Counted from the first letter of the stretch, positions 7,796-16,342 are shown. The stretch is 46,997 nucleotides of DNA from Streptomyces sp. V4I8 (GCF_041261225.1 NZ_JBGCCN010000006.1:1-46997); one strand, 5' to 3'. Notes: a model not told the origin generated them from the letters alone. Translations and numbers: made by a program.

Positions 7796-7867
7796 TATCT
7801 TGAGCCGCCCGGAGGAGGGCGTCTTTGATGTTCAGCAAGGTCGCTCTCCTCCGGGCGGCTCAAGATA
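7796..7867. repeat. Perfect 22-bp inverted repeat
   Basis: The arms at 7796-7817 and 7846-7867 are exact complements (core TTGAGCCGCCCGGAGGAG), separated by 28 bases. It lies between the SDR fragment and the convergent STAS gene, so it may be a bidirectional terminator. Arms this long could also be the abutted ends of a vanished transposable element. Confidence 0.6.
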
Positions 7868-7918
7868 ATCACCATCCTGGCCGGGGGCCGGGGTTGTGGC
7901 GGGGGCGACGACGGTGGG

Positions 7919-8251
7919 TCAGGGGTGTGGAGGGCCGGGGTCGGCGAGCAGGATGGCGCGGGTTCCGGTCAGTTCGAGGACTCGTGTTACGGCGGGGGAG
8001 GGGTGCACGATGCGGAGGCTTCCCCCTGCGGCCTGTGCGTGGCGGTGGTGGGTGAGCAGGAGTGCGAGGCCGGTGGAGTCCATGAAGGAGAGCTGGGCCA
8101 GGTCGAGTTCGCAGTGGCGTGGTTCCAGCGGGGTAAGGACTGCAGCGAGTTGGGATGCGGTACCCATGTCGAGTTCGCCTGTGGTGAGTACCAGGACCAC
8201 ATAGGCAACGTCGATTACTTCAATGGTCAGTGGTGGTGGGGCTGTACCCAA
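7919..8251 (-). CDS. STAS-domain protein (anti-sigma-factor antagonist-like), copy 1
   Basis: A 110-aa STAS protein if translation starts at TTG 8251, which has GAGG eight bases upstream; the frame is open further upstream to 8521. Motifs are VVLVLTTGELDMGTASQL (strand and first helix) and LDLAQLSFMDSTGLALLL, the D-S-T-G loop whose serine is the phosphorylation site in SpoIIAA/RsbV-type proteins. No cognate kinase or sigma factor gene lies nearby. It would act in the cytoplasm by sequestering a host anti-sigma factor. A second STAS gene is at 27481-27894. Confidence 0.75.
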   Translation of the reverse strand: MGTAPPPLTIEVIDVAYVVLVLTTGELDMGTASQLAAVLTPLEPRHCELDLAQLSFMDSTGLALLLTHHRHAQAAGGSLRIVHPSPAVTRVLELTGTRAILLADPGPPHP

Positions 8252-8548
8252 AGAACACGCCTCGCTTCGTACGGCCCGGGCGCCCGGGGCCAGGACATCC
8301 GGGACCTCCCGCGCGCACTGCTCCCGCTCCTTATGTCCCTGTAGGCGGGGCGCTGTCGCGCTGGTCGGCACGGTAGCGAGGCCGCACTGGCTGCGCGGTT
8401 CTCCTTGGACGCCGGTCACCCGTAACAGTGAAGCGGGAGTTTGGTACTGCAGCGGTTGGGGATTCCGTGGCGGGTTGCTGGCGGAGTGACCGAAGCGACT
8501 GGAGGTTCGGTACGTGGACACCGTTCGGTGTGTCGGCGGCGGGTGAAC

Positions 8549-8990
8549 TGTGACCCAGTTTGGGCGGGTGAATAGTGACCCAGGTGTCTTCTGTTGTGTG
8601 TGTTCAGTCGTCTTGGTTGTCGGTGGGGATGCGTCCGAGTTCGCGGCCGCGCATGCGATACGAATCGCCCTTGAACGAGTGGACCTCGGCGTGGTGGACG
8701 AGGCGGTCGATCATGGCGGCGGCCACGGTCTCGTCGCCGAAGACCTCTCCCCAGCGTCCGAAGGGCTTGTTGCTGGTGACGATCACGGACGCGCGTTCGT
8801 ATCTGTTCGAGATGAGTTGGAAGAACAGGTTCGCGGCTTCGGCCTCGAAGGGGATGTAGCCGACCTCGTCCACCACGATCAGCGGGTAGCGGCCCAGTCT
8901 GGTGAGCTCGTCGGCCAGACGTGGTGCTGGACGGCAGATCTTCAGGGTCTCGGCACTGGTGTGGCTGACCGGCCGCACACCGTCCAGGGA
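8549..8990 (-). mobile_element. istB: IS21-family remnant with truncated istB
   Basis: The left edge has a typical IS21-type end (TGTGACCCAGTTTGGGCGG, then TGAATAGTGACCC). Minus-strand residues LADELTRLGRYPLIVVDEV (Walker B), FFQLISNRYERASVIVTSN (sensor) and FGRWGEVFGDETVAAAMIDR are the C-terminal half of IstB (8604 to about 8930). The P-loop half and istA are missing, so the remnant is inactive. It differs from the complete IS21-family element at 44651-46984. Confidence 0.8.
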
Positions 8991-9285
8991 CTCACCTGTC
9001 AGGGCTCCTGGAGTCCCCTGGCCTTGTTGCTTGGGAGGACTTCAGGTTTCCGGCCTGGCCGCGTGACGGGGGATCCTTCAGGTCGTTTCTCACGTGGAGG
9101 CCCGGCCAAGTCACTTGGCATCGCTGCTGCCGAGGGGGTCTTCAGCTGCCGCATGCCGGTCCCTGTGCAGTGGCGGCAGCCCACAGACCCGCGTCCTTCT
9201 CCCGGTTGGGCGCGGGTCTCGTGCAGCCTGGGCCGGGAATACCACACGGGACAGCATGGACGCCGTGGGTTGGTGGCTGGTCGTG

Positions 9286-9340
9286 GCATCAGGTCCGCAC
9301 GGGGGGTACGAGGCAGGGGGCCGCCGTGCGGACCTGATGC
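9286..9340. repeat. Perfect 17-bp inverted repeat
   Basis: GCATCAGGTCCGCACGG at 9286-9302 and its exact complement at 9324-9340, separated by 21 bases. No gene end is close, so it is not an obvious terminator. It may be a regulator or initiator binding site. Confidence 0.55.
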
Positions 9341-9794
9341 GTTCCGCGGGAATGGGCGCGGATACGCCGGATACGTGTCGTTCAACGAGCTTGCGTGAAA
9401 CGGTTCTGGGCAGCCTGCCCCCGCCTCCGGGCCGCGGGGGGAGGGGCCGGGGCGGGGGCGCGGCGCCCCTGCCGGGAAGGGAGGCGCTCTGGGACCGGCT
9501 GCCGTCTGATCATCACCCGGTGTTCCCCGGCGGGGCGCTCTGACACGGGCGGATCACGGGGTTTGTCCTCTGTATGGTCCATTGCCGGTGGCGGCCGGTC
9601 AGGGTGCGGGGCGAGGTGGAGGTCTCGGCCGGCAGCTGCACCCGGGGGCGCAGGCAGCGCGGGGCGTGGCCCCGGGGAGGAGTTGGCTGCCGGCCGGCCC
9701 CTGGGGTCGTTTCCGCAGGTCGGCCTACGACGGTCGGGGCGTCACGTCCGATTCGCCCTGACTGGGCGGACGGACGGCCTCCCCAGCTGCGCGC

Positions 9795-9975
9795 GTGGCG
9801 CAACCGCTTCACCGTTGTCAGCCGCGATCGCCAACTGCGCTACGGCCGCGACGGCCGCTGGTATCCATACGGGAAACAGGACAGCGCCTGGTGGCCCATC
9901 GGCCCACCCGACCCTGACCCCGCCACGGCCCTCGCAGCGCTGCTGGCGCTCCCAGACCGCCCCTCCTCCTGGGGA
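9795..9975 (+). pseudogene. Coding remnant, SWIM-type zinc-finger protein tail-like
   Basis: In the frame of 9795 the sequence reads VVSRDRQLRYGRDGRWYPYG, then AWWPIGPPDPDPATALAALL. This has strong Streptomyces codon bias and reads like the end of a larger protein. The pattern resembles C-termini seen in actinobacterial SWIM zinc-finger proteins, but the assignment is from memory. There is no start or upstream domain, and the region ends at the 28-bp inverted repeat. Confidence 0.35.
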
Positions 9976-9979
9976 TGGC

Positions 9980-10162
9980 GTCCCGCGACGTGGTGTAGGG
10001 GATCAAGACACCGGAACCCGCAGGCCAGGGACATGGCTCAGCCCGTTCCCGTGTCCAACTCACCTCATCAGCACGCTTCTTGGGCTGCCGCCTCCGCATA
10101 GATCGCTATGAGCCTCGAACCGGAAGGCGTAGCGCTTGATCCCCTACACCACGTCGCGGGAC
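9980..10162. repeat. 183-bp unit bounded by perfect 28-bp inverted repeats
   Basis: Bases 9980-10007 and 10135-10162 are exact reverse complements (starting GTCCCGCGACGTGGTG). They enclose 127 bases with no ORF of note. The structure fits a small non-autonomous insertion (MITE-like) or a double recombination site. No target duplication is evident. Confidence 0.6.
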
Positions 10163-10177
10163 ACGACCCCTCCTTCT

Positions 10178-10222
10178 GGGACTCATCGGGGCGTGAGTGA
10201 GACTCGAGACTCGATGAGTCCC
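10178..10222. promoter_or_regulatory. Inverted repeat upstream of the 432-aa gene
   Basis: GGGACTCATCG at 10178-10188 is complementary to CGATGAGTCCC at 10212-10222. It lies 77 bp before the start at 10299, a plausible operator or leader hairpin for that gene. Confidence 0.4.
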
Positions 10223-10298
10223 ATGAGGTGAGAAGATCAGTCTGGATGGTTTCCGTCCATATCTGTTGAGGCCTGCCGTACGAGCGAGGTGAACCCCC

Positions 10299-11597
10299 AT
10301 GGGATCGGTCCCCGCCCCCGGAAGCGACGGGGCGCCCCCGGACAGGCCGGACGATCGCGAGGCACGGCTGCTGGACTGGCTCGTGCCGGACGGGCAAGAC
10401 GTCTCTTCGCTGTCGACAGCCGATGTCGAGCGTTTCTGCTGGTACGAACTCCCCCGCAAGTGGCACGCCGACCAGACCGAACAACAAGAACTCCTCCGCT
10501 CGCTGGCACGGCTGCTGACCTGGGCCGGACGCCCCCGGCCCGCAGCTGTATGCACCACGGAGACCACTGCGGGGGTCCTGCGCTCCTGGCGCAACTCCCC
10601 GCAGGAAGGCATCGCGGCCTGCCGCAAGGCCATGGCGGACTCACCCACCACCCCGCCCGACACCCCCGAACTGGCCTGGGGCGAGGTCATGGGAGCACAC
10701 GAGTCTATTGCCCACGCAAACGCCTCGATCCGCCTCGAACGGGCTTTGGACGCAGGCGACCTCGACCATGCCGTGCGTGGCTTCCGGGCCGCCCGGATCC
10801 ACCTGACCGAGCAGTGGCTGACCACACCTCATCCGGCGCACCATGGACGCCCTCCGCTCGATGCCATCCGCGCAGAACGACGTGATGTCTGGCAGACCGC
10901 GCCTCCGGCAGAACGACGGAACCTGCTCGCCCCTATCCTCCCCGCGCTCGACCGCCCCCTTCCGGCTCCCGCAGACACAGCCGAACCACTGTGCTGGCTG
11001 CTGCAGGCGATCGGTGACGGCGTGCCCCTCACCCAGGCCGGGTACCTGCCAAGCCGACTCGTCGCCGAGGCCTTCGCGCGTTACCCGCACTGGTACCCGA
11101 TCGGGAAGGGCCCACGTTCCGAAGCCGACCTGTTCCAGCTCGCCAACCTGCACGAAATCGCCCGCCACTACAGACTGCTGACCAAACGCCACCGCACCGT
11201 AAAACTCAGCGCCGCGGGCCGTACCCACCTCACCGACCCCGAACTCCGCCAGAACACTGCCGTCCTCGCCTGGCTCGGCGCCGACCGGGCCCAGCACCAG
11301 ACGGCGGAAGCCGCGGTCTGTGCCCTGTGGCCGGGCCCGCTGCCTCACGATGAACTCGAACACTCCGTTCACCACGTACTCGCCGCCTCCCTGCGCCATG
11401 CCGACGGAACCCCTATCACCCACGACGACACCCGGCGGCTCCTGTGGCCATGGCTGCACACCGGCCAGGAAATGGGCTACCTCCACCGTGAACGCAGCTC
11501 CGGACAACCGACCGCGCTCACTGGCACGGGACGCCCCGCGGCCCTCGCTCTCCTGCGCCGACTCGCACAAGTACCGCAACACCCGCAGTCCATGTGA
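10299..11597 (+). CDS. 432-aa plasmid protein with C-terminal winged-helix-like module
   Basis: Starts at ATG 10299 with GAGGTGAA upstream. The N-terminal half is helical and unassigned. Residues about 235-310 read GVPLTQAGYLPSRLVAEAF, then ADLFQLANLHEIARHYRLL and VKLSAAGRTHLTDPEL. This pattern recurs in actinobacterial plasmid proteins of the pRiA4b ORF-3-like group and looks like a winged-helix module. No catalytic motif, membrane segment or signal peptide. It is monocistronic. Because no known Rep gene is present on the element, a replication-related role is one possibility, but nothing in the sequence shows it. Confidence 0.65.
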   Translation: MGSVPAPGSDGAPPDRPDDREARLLDWLVPDGQDVSSLSTADVERFCWYELPRKWHADQTEQQELLRSLARLLTWAGRPRPAAVCTTETTAGVLRSWRNSPQEGIAACRKAMADSPTTPPDTPELAWGEVMGAHESIAHANASIRLERALDAGDLDHAVRGFRAARIHLTEQWLTTPHPAHHGRPPLDAIRAERRDVWQTAPPAERRNLLAPILPALDRPLPAPADTAEPLCWLLQAIGDGVPLTQAGYLPSRLVAEAFARYPHWYPIGKGPRSEADLFQLANLHEIARHYRLLTKRHRTVKLSAAGRTHLTDPELRQNTAVLAWLGADRAQHQTAEAAVCALWPGPLPHDELEHSVHHVLAASLRHADGTPITHDDTRRLLWPWLHTGQEMGYLHRERSSGQPTALTGTGRPAALALLRRLAQVPQHPQSM

Positions 11598-11946
11598 CCC
11601 GGACCTGAAGGAAGGCTTGTGGGCGGGGCCTGGGTCGCGGCCGGCGCCTGAAGCCGGTGCACGCCGGCGTAGGAGCGGCGGCTCTCCTCAACCGGCGTCT
11701 GGATCGAGGCACCCGCCTCGTACTACGCCTCAGCTCGGCGGCTACGCTGCCCGCGCTTGGGGCATGGATCAGCCGGGCCGGGGACTCGCGGAACATCAGC
11801 GGTTCCTCCCCAGGGGTAACAACGAGCGCGCCCTGATCGGGTGAAATGAGCGGCGGCGGCCGCTGTCCGTCTTGGCTCAACGCCCTTGCGGTGGCGGGCC
11901 GATACCGTGTGCGGACCACCTGGCAGTCGAGGAGAAGGGAGCGCCT
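11598..11946. other. Intergenic region before the exonuclease gene
   Basis: No gene seen in 349 bp. A possible promoter for the exonuclease gene lies near 11875-11912 (TTGGCT, 25 bases, then GATACCGT); the spacing is too long to be convincing. Confidence 0.4.
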
Positions 11947-12786
11947 GTGACCATCATGGACCCGGCCCAGTGGGAGGACCTGTTCACTCGGGACGTCGAC
12001 GAGCAGCCGGTGCAGTTCGTGCGGCCCGCGGACACCGACCGCCCGACGTGGGTGGCGTACGAGGACGGAACGTACCTGGGGACGGTGAGCGCGGAGCCGG
12101 ACGGCGGCCGACCACTGTGGCACGTGCAGAGCACCCGCGAGGCCCACCGCTACTTGGACGACGCGGTCCGCGCCCTGCGCCGACCGGCGTCCTGGCCCCG
12201 CGAACGCGAGCAGGTTTCCCGCTGGGCCCGCCGCCTGCTCTCCGACGAGACACTGACCGCTCTCGACGTGGAGACGACGGGACTGGAGAACGCGTTCGCG
12301 GTGCAGATCGCCGCCGCCGGGCGAGACGGCTCCGTACTCTTCAACGAGTACGTGCAACCGGACGCCGTCATCGAGCCGGCCGCTGTCGCGGTGCATGGGA
12401 TCACCCTGGAGCAACTGGCGTCGGCCTCAGACTTCGGCCAGTTGCTGCCCGCGCTGACCGAGGTACTGCACGGGCGGACCGTGGTCGCGTACAACATGGA
12501 CTTCGACCGCGGCGTCTTCGAGCGTGAGCTTGTTCGCCATCACGGCGATACCGCGGCGGCGGAAAAGTGGCTGGCCCGCTGCCGGTGGGAAGACGCGATG
12601 GTGCCGTACGCAGTGTGGCGCGGATTGTGGTCGGTCAAGCGCGGCACCTACCGCAACCAGCCGCTTGGTGGCCCACACGACGCGGTCGCCGACTGCAAGC
12701 ATCTACTTGCGAAGATCGAACAGATGGCCACTGAGATGAGACTCCCGCTCACCGCTGGTGATCATCCAGTGTCTTGCGTTTCATAG
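11947..12786 (+). CDS. DnaQ-like DEDDh 3'-5' exonuclease
   Basis: 279 aa from GTG 11947 (AAGGGAG six bases upstream; ATG 11956 is an alternative start). The exonuclease domain occupies about residues 95-265. Exo I is LTALDVETTGLEN with the Asp/Glu pair; the HGITLEQL block and VVAYNMDFDRGVFERE (Exo II Asp) follow; Exo III is GGPHDAVADCKHLL with His and Asp five apart, which defines the DEDDh class. The first 90 residues are a separate, unassigned N-terminal part. It probably processes 3' ends in plasmid DNA repair or replication. It is a single gene upstream of the serine recombinase gene and not part of a polymerase operon. Confidence 0.85.
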   Translation: MTIMDPAQWEDLFTRDVDEQPVQFVRPADTDRPTWVAYEDGTYLGTVSAEPDGGRPLWHVQSTREAHRYLDDAVRALRRPASWPREREQVSRWARRLLSDETLTALDVETTGLENAFAVQIAAAGRDGSVLFNEYVQPDAVIEPAAVAVHGITLEQLASASDFGQLLPALTEVLHGRTVVAYNMDFDRGVFERELVRHHGDTAAAEKWLARCRWEDAMVPYAVWRGLWSVKRGTYRNQPLGGPHDAVADCKHLLAKIEQMATEMRLPLTAGDHPVSCVS

Positions 12787-12837
12787 GTGGTCCCTGTTGC
12801 AACACCGCGCCGCCGGGACGTCCGCGCAGGTCACCAT

Positions 12838-12890
12838 GTTTCACGGGTCGTTTCCTTCCTCTTGACTCGTGAAACGCACTCCTGAAACGA
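12838..12890 (+). promoter_or_regulatory. Recombinase promoter with GTTTCAC/GTGAAAC repeats
   Basis: TTGACT at 12861 and an AAACGAT -10-like block 17 bases later precede the GTG at 12898. GTTTCAC, GTTTC, GTGAAAC and TGAAAC motifs alternate through the region. Serine recombinases usually bind their own promoter, so this is a candidate res-type site. Confidence 0.4.
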
Positions 12891-12897
12891 TCTGGGT

Positions 12898-13794
12898 GTG
12901 AAACCCGATCCGTACAAACTCGTCGAGGTCCACCCATGCCCGATGTCCACCTGCACCGCCCCGGCCGGCTCCCCGTGCCGGACCACCGCGGGCAAGGTCG
13001 CGCTCAAGTACCACACCGCCCGCTTCCAGCTCGTCCCCGCGCTCCGCTCCGAACTGCACGTCGCTACCCCGGCCGTTAGACATCCCGGCGCGCTCTGGAG
13101 CGCCCTGCCGGCCGTGAACCGCGCAGCGGTGCCGGCGGCGATGGACGTCCGCCTCGGCTACGCCCGCGTCTCGACCTGCACCCAGGAGATCCAGTCCCAG
13201 CTCGCCGCCCTCGAAGCCTCCGGGGTGCACCGGCTGTTCCACGAGCGCATCAGCACCCGCGTGCGCGAACGGCCGGAGATGAAGGCCGCCCTCGCCGCCG
13301 CCCGCGAGTACCGCTCGCTCGGCGCGAGGGTCACTCTCGTCGTGCATGAGATGAAACGCCTCGGCCGCGGCGCCCTGGAACTCCTCAAGGTCGCCGAGGA
13401 ACTGCGCGATGCCGAGATCGAGCTGGAGTTCCTCACCGGCCCCCTGGCCGGTAGGCACGACCCCGCCGGACACGGCGCCGCCCTGTTCGCGTTCTTCGCC
13501 GCCATGGCCGAGTCGGAGCGCGACTACATCCGCGAGAAGACCCTCGAAGGCCAGGAGACCGCGCGCGCCAAGGGCAAGGCCATCGGCGGGGTCAAGGTCT
13601 CGGACGAGGACATGCTCGCCACGGCGCTCCGACTGCGCGACGAGGAACACCTGTCCTTGCGCGAGATCTCCTCCCGCTTGGTCATCCGCACAGGCAAGAA
13701 GCGTGGGCAACGCCCCGCTCCGGCCACCGTCATGCGGATGCTGCGCGAGCACGACGCGCAAGCCGCCGCGGCCTTGGATCCCGTCCAGCGATGA
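12898..13794 (+). CDS. Serine recombinase (resolvase/invertase) with N-terminal zinc-finger-like region
   Basis: 298 aa from GTG 12898. Residues 1-50 contain CPMSTCTAPAGSPCRTTAG and YHTARF, a Cys/His pattern like the small zinc-binding modules found in actinobacterial mobile elements. The catalytic domain follows from about residue 83: VRLGYARVSTCTQEIQSQL (catalytic Ser in RVST), then VHEMKRLGRGALELLKVAEEL, and AAMAESERDYIREKTLEG leading to the E helix. A C-terminal HTH follows (LSLREISSRLVIRTG). Complete and probably active. Likely roles are plasmid multimer resolution or recombination at the repeats in its promoter. It is not the parent of the fragments at 345-1025, whose C-terminus differs. 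Confidence 0.88.
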   Translation: MKPDPYKLVEVHPCPMSTCTAPAGSPCRTTAGKVALKYHTARFQLVPALRSELHVATPAVRHPGALWSALPAVNRAAVPAAMDVRLGYARVSTCTQEIQSQLAALEASGVHRLFHERISTRVRERPEMKAALAAAREYRSLGARVTLVVHEMKRLGRGALELLKVAEELRDAEIELEFLTGPLAGRHDPAGHGAALFAFFAAMAESERDYIREKTLEGQETARAKGKAIGGVKVSDEDMLATALRLRDEEHLSLREISSRLVIRTGKKRGQRPAPATVMRMLREHDAQAAAALDPVQR

Positions 13795-13897
13795 CCCCGC
13801 TCTTCGATCCGAAGGTTACTGGCGGGTTACTTGTCACCTGGTTCGTCGCTCGTTAACGGCACCCCCCTTGGCCCGGGGAGCCTACCGGGGGCACGCA

Positions 13898-14320
13898 TCA
13901 CGCCGGGTAGAGGGTGAACGCCTCCCCGCGCCGCGTACGGACGACGGTGAAGTGCCGCCTGTCCAGCGTGGCGACGCGCAGTGTCTTGACCCGCTCAGCG
14001 ACCGCGACGACCGAGGCGTCGGTGCCGCCGAGCGGCAGACTGGCGTACTGACGGACCAGGTCACCCATGCGCTGCAGGTCCTCCGGCACCAGGCCCGTGA
14101 CCGTGCCGTACGCGCCGGCCGCCAGGTCGTCGAGGAATGTCCCTTCGGCAGGAGCGCCCCCGAACCGTTCGATGAGGTAGCAGGCTTCCGCCACCACGGT
14201 GGCGGGCACGACCAGGTCCCTGCGGGTCGGAAGTCCGTCGAACCAGGCCCGGCACGCGGCGTGCGCCGCGTCGCGTGGACTGACGAGAGCGACCAGCGGG
14301 CCCGTGTCTACGACGATCAC
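13898..14320 (-). CDS. PIN-domain toxin (VapC-like)
   Basis: About 140 aa from GTG 14320 (VIVVDTGPLVALVSPRD); the frame is open to 14368 and overlaps the antitoxin stop, so translational coupling is likely. Acidic residues of the PIN fold are visible: D in VVDTG, E in VVAEACYLIERF, D in LPLGGTDASVVAVAE, D in ATLDRRHF. PIN toxins are RNases that cut tRNA or mRNA and are blocked by the neighbouring antitoxin. The antitoxin gene immediately precedes it. A dead paralogue lies at 7052-7317. The locus would support plasmid retention. Confidence 0.88.
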   Translation of the reverse strand: MIVVDTGPLVALVSPRDAAHAACRAWFDGLPTRRDLVVPATVVAEACYLIERFGGAPAEGTFLDDLAAGAYGTVTGLVPEDLQRMGDLVRQYASLPLGGTDASVVAVAERVKTLRVATLDRRHFTVVRTRRGEAFTLYPA

Positions 14321-14333
14321 CCGCCGGATTGTG

Positions 14334-14537
14334 TCACCGGCCGAAGCCCTCGGCGAGGTAGTCGTCAACGTGTGTGGACAGGTCCGCCGGCGCGTCGGTC
14401 AGCACACCGACCGAGGCCGGGTACGGCGGTTCGCCGGAGTCCCCGGGCGCGTACTGACGCAGCACGGCGGCCGCCTCGTCGAGCGACTCCGGCCGGAGCT
14501 GGTCGACCAAGCGGTACAGGTCATCGCGCGTCGTCAT
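14334..14537 (-). CDS. Antitoxin partner of the PIN toxin
   Basis: 67 aa from ATG 14537. The N-terminus, MTTRDDLYRLVDQLRPESLD, then EAAAVLRQYA, is an amphipathic helix of the kind used by small antitoxins. The tail is flexible and acidic (LSTHVDDYLAEGFGR) and is likely to wrap around the toxin. I see no firm ribbon-helix-helix or AbrB motif, so the antitoxin type is open. Its stop (TGA 14334-14336) overlaps the extended toxin frame. An inverted repeat directly upstream fits autoregulation. Confidence 0.75.
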   Translation of the reverse strand: MTTRDDLYRLVDQLRPESLDEAAAVLRQYAPGDSGEPPYPASVGVLTDAPADLSTHVDDYLAEGFGR

Positions 14538-14539
14538 GC

Positions 14540-14571
14540 CCCCAGCGTACGCACTGGGCAGTGCGTTGGGG
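14540..14571 (-). promoter_or_regulatory. Operator-like inverted repeat of the toxin-antitoxin operon
   Basis: CCCCAGCGTACGCACTG pairs with CAGTGCGTTGGGG, with small mismatches, immediately upstream of the antitoxin ATG. Position and symmetry fit a site where the antitoxin-toxin complex represses its own operon. Confidence 0.5.
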
Positions 14572-15154
14572 TGAAGTGCAGGTCAGAGCATGAGCGGCAA
14601 CCCTGAGCGGTTTACATGGGCGGGTGCGCTCCCGACTGCAGCGGCTCCGTTGCGCGCGTCGCAGAGGGCCAGCGGGGAGGGCAGGGATGGCGAACCGAGG
14701 TCCCGGAGTGCCGTCGACCCCGCCGGAGTTGGGCCGCTCGCCGTACTCCCGCCGTCGCGCATGACGGGCGCGTGAGGAGACCGCGCCGTCCGGTCGTGGT
14801 TGCGGGGGAGCAGCAGCTGCCGCGATGTGGCCGGGTCCGTCGTGGGCGCTCCGCCGTGGTGGCCCCTCGTCCGGCGAACTCGTCGCGGGGGCGAGGACGC
14901 CGGCGCTTCCTGTTTTCCGCTCTCAGTTGAGGGCCCGTTTCTGGAACCACGCCAGGTCACCCGAGGCCAGGCCCGCCGCGGCGGCCGCCGACTCGCGGCG
15001 ACCACCCCGCCGACCGGGTCACGGCGACCGGAGTCCCGATCTCCCCCCGCCATTTATTGCATTGTATCTCATTTCATCCTCTCGCAATGGAATGCGACGC
15101 GATGCAATGCAATGTGATACACTGAGGGTGTCGAGACGATGACGGGAGACCCGG
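14572..15154. other. Intergenic region with AT-rich operator
   Basis: No gene seen in the first 480 bp. Block R2 of the terminator repeat lies near 14930 (GAGGGCCCGTTTCTGGAAC). The last 100 bp become distinctly AT-rich. GTATCTCATT (15064-15073) and its inverted partner AATGTGATAC (15111-15120) flank several GCAATG/GAATG/GATGCAATG repeats. This looks like the regulated promoter of the coiled-coil gene at 15155. Confidence 0.55.
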
Positions 15155-16294
15155 ATGAGCGAGCCCCAGACCATCGAGACCGAGGTACGGCCCACCTGCC
15201 AGTTCCCGGGGTGCGATAACCCGCCGGAGGTCAAGGACCCGAACACCCCGGGCCCGGCGCCGAAGTACTGCGAGCGGGAGGACCACACCGCGCTGACCGC
15301 GTTCCGGGCCAAGCGCCGCAAGACCGCTGAGACCGCCGGCCGTCCCGAGCCGGATGACTTGGACCGCCCCGTGTCGATGGCGGCCGCCACCGCCGTGGAC
15401 CTCCGGGGCGAGGTCATCACGCAGATGCAGCGACTGACCGGCGACCTGGGGAGGTACGTCGAGCAGCTGGAGACCATCGCCGACCCCGAAGCCGCCGAGG
15501 CGCAGATGCACGCGGTCACCAACGACGCCACCGTGAGGATCTCGGAGGCCCAGCGCGAGGCGTCGACCGAGCGGGCCCGCCGCATCACCGCCGAGCAGGC
15601 GACGAAGGCAGCAGAGGGTGCGAAGGCGGCCGCCGAGGAGGCAGCCGAGCAGGCCGTGACCGAGCTGGACGACGCCCGGACCCGGTTCGAGGCCGAGGTG
15701 GCGCGCATCCGCGAGGAAGCGGCCCGCGAGGTCGAGGAGGCCCGCGCCGAGGTCGAGCGCGTGACCGAGGAGGCCCGCCAGCACCGCGAGCAGCTGGAGA
15801 CCGACACCGCCGAGAAGATCCGGGAGGTGGAGGCGGCCGCCGCCGACCGCGTGGCCACCGCCGAGGCCACCGCCGGCCGGGCGCAGAACGAGGCCGAACG
15901 CCAGGTGACGGAGATGAAGGCGACCGTCGAGCGGGAGCAGAAGGCGGCCGCGCAGGTGAAGGCCGACGCTGTCCGGGAGGTCGAGGACGCGCGGACCAGC
16001 GTCCGCGAAGCCGAGGACCGCGTGCGCACGGCGGAGGAGAACGCCCGCCAGGCCGCGCGGGACGCCGAGGTACGGGTGGCCGCCGTGGAGAAGAGCGCCG
16101 CCCAGCTCCGGGACGAGCTGCACACCGAGCTGCAGCGGGCCCGGGACGACGCCGAGCGCGCCAGCGCCCGGGTGACCGCGCTGGAGACCCGCGTGGACGA
16201 GCTGCGGGACAAGCTGGACGAGGCCCGGGACAAGGTCCGTGAGGCGGAGGGCCGGGCCCGCACGGCAGAGGAGAACGCCCGAGGCAGGAAGTAG
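15155..16294 (+). CDS. Zinc-finger-like, long coiled-coil protein
   Basis: 379 aa from ATG 15155 (GGGAGACCCGG upstream). Residues 15-45 hold CQFPGC and KYCEREDH, a likely Cys/His zinc site followed by a basic patch (FRAKRRK). From about residue 95 to the end the sequence is nearly uninterrupted Ala/Glu/Arg heptads, so a very long parallel coiled coil is expected. This plan (small DNA-binding head plus extended coil) recalls KfrA-type plasmid proteins, but the head is not the KfrA helix-turn-helix. It may organise plasmid DNA or help segregation. The AT-rich inverted repeats at its promoter suggest self-regulation. Confidence 0.75.
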   Translation: MSEPQTIETEVRPTCQFPGCDNPPEVKDPNTPGPAPKYCEREDHTALTAFRAKRRKTAETAGRPEPDDLDRPVSMAAATAVDLRGEVITQMQRLTGDLGRYVEQLETIADPEAAEAQMHAVTNDATVRISEAQREASTERARRITAEQATKAAEGAKAAAEEAAEQAVTELDDARTRFEAEVARIREEAAREVEEARAEVERVTEEARQHREQLETDTAEKIREVEAAAADRVATAEATAGRAQNEAERQVTEMKATVEREQKAAAQVKADAVREVEDARTSVREAEDRVRTAEENARQAARDAEVRVAAVEKSAAQLRDELHTELQRARDDAERASARVTALETRVDELRDKLDEARDKVREAEGRARTAEENARGRK

Positions 16295-16307
16295 CAGGAC
16301 TCCCCCG

Positions 16308-16329
16308 CCAGTCGCCAATTGGCGACTGG
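16308..16329. promoter_or_regulatory. Palindrome family A, copy 1 (core GTCGCCAATTGGCGAC)
   Basis: A perfect 22-bp palindrome just after the coiled-coil gene. The same 16-bp core recurs at 24694-24709 and 34031-34046, and with one change at 31822-31837. Three of the four sites are intergenic. Candidate binding site of a plasmid-wide regulator or partition protein. Confidence 0.65.
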
Positions 16330-16342
16330 CCCCGCACAGCAG

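Larger units (their letters stand above)
8991..10298. other. 1.3-kb gene-poor region with inverted repeats
   Basis: I see no intact gene. It contains the inverted repeats at 9286-9340, 9980-10162 and 10178-10222 and one coding remnant at about 9795-9975. Long G-runs (9420-9480) and weak codon bias in all frames argue against hidden ORFs. It could include an origin or regulatory DNA, or be debris left by IS activity. Confidence 0.5.

Noticed and set aside
7589..7806. Minus-strand open frame (NPSVYGSPVNYPGWMDTV) that reads like a gene tail
   Set aside because: Codon bias is suggestive, but it has no start, overlaps the SDR fragment and matches no family I know. Kept only as possible debris.
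12838..12875. GTTTCAC and GTGAAAC half-sites resembling the Streptomyces chromosomal parS (GTTTCACGTGAAAC)
   Set aside because: The halves are separated and imperfect and lie in the recombinase promoter, where they more likely form its own binding site.
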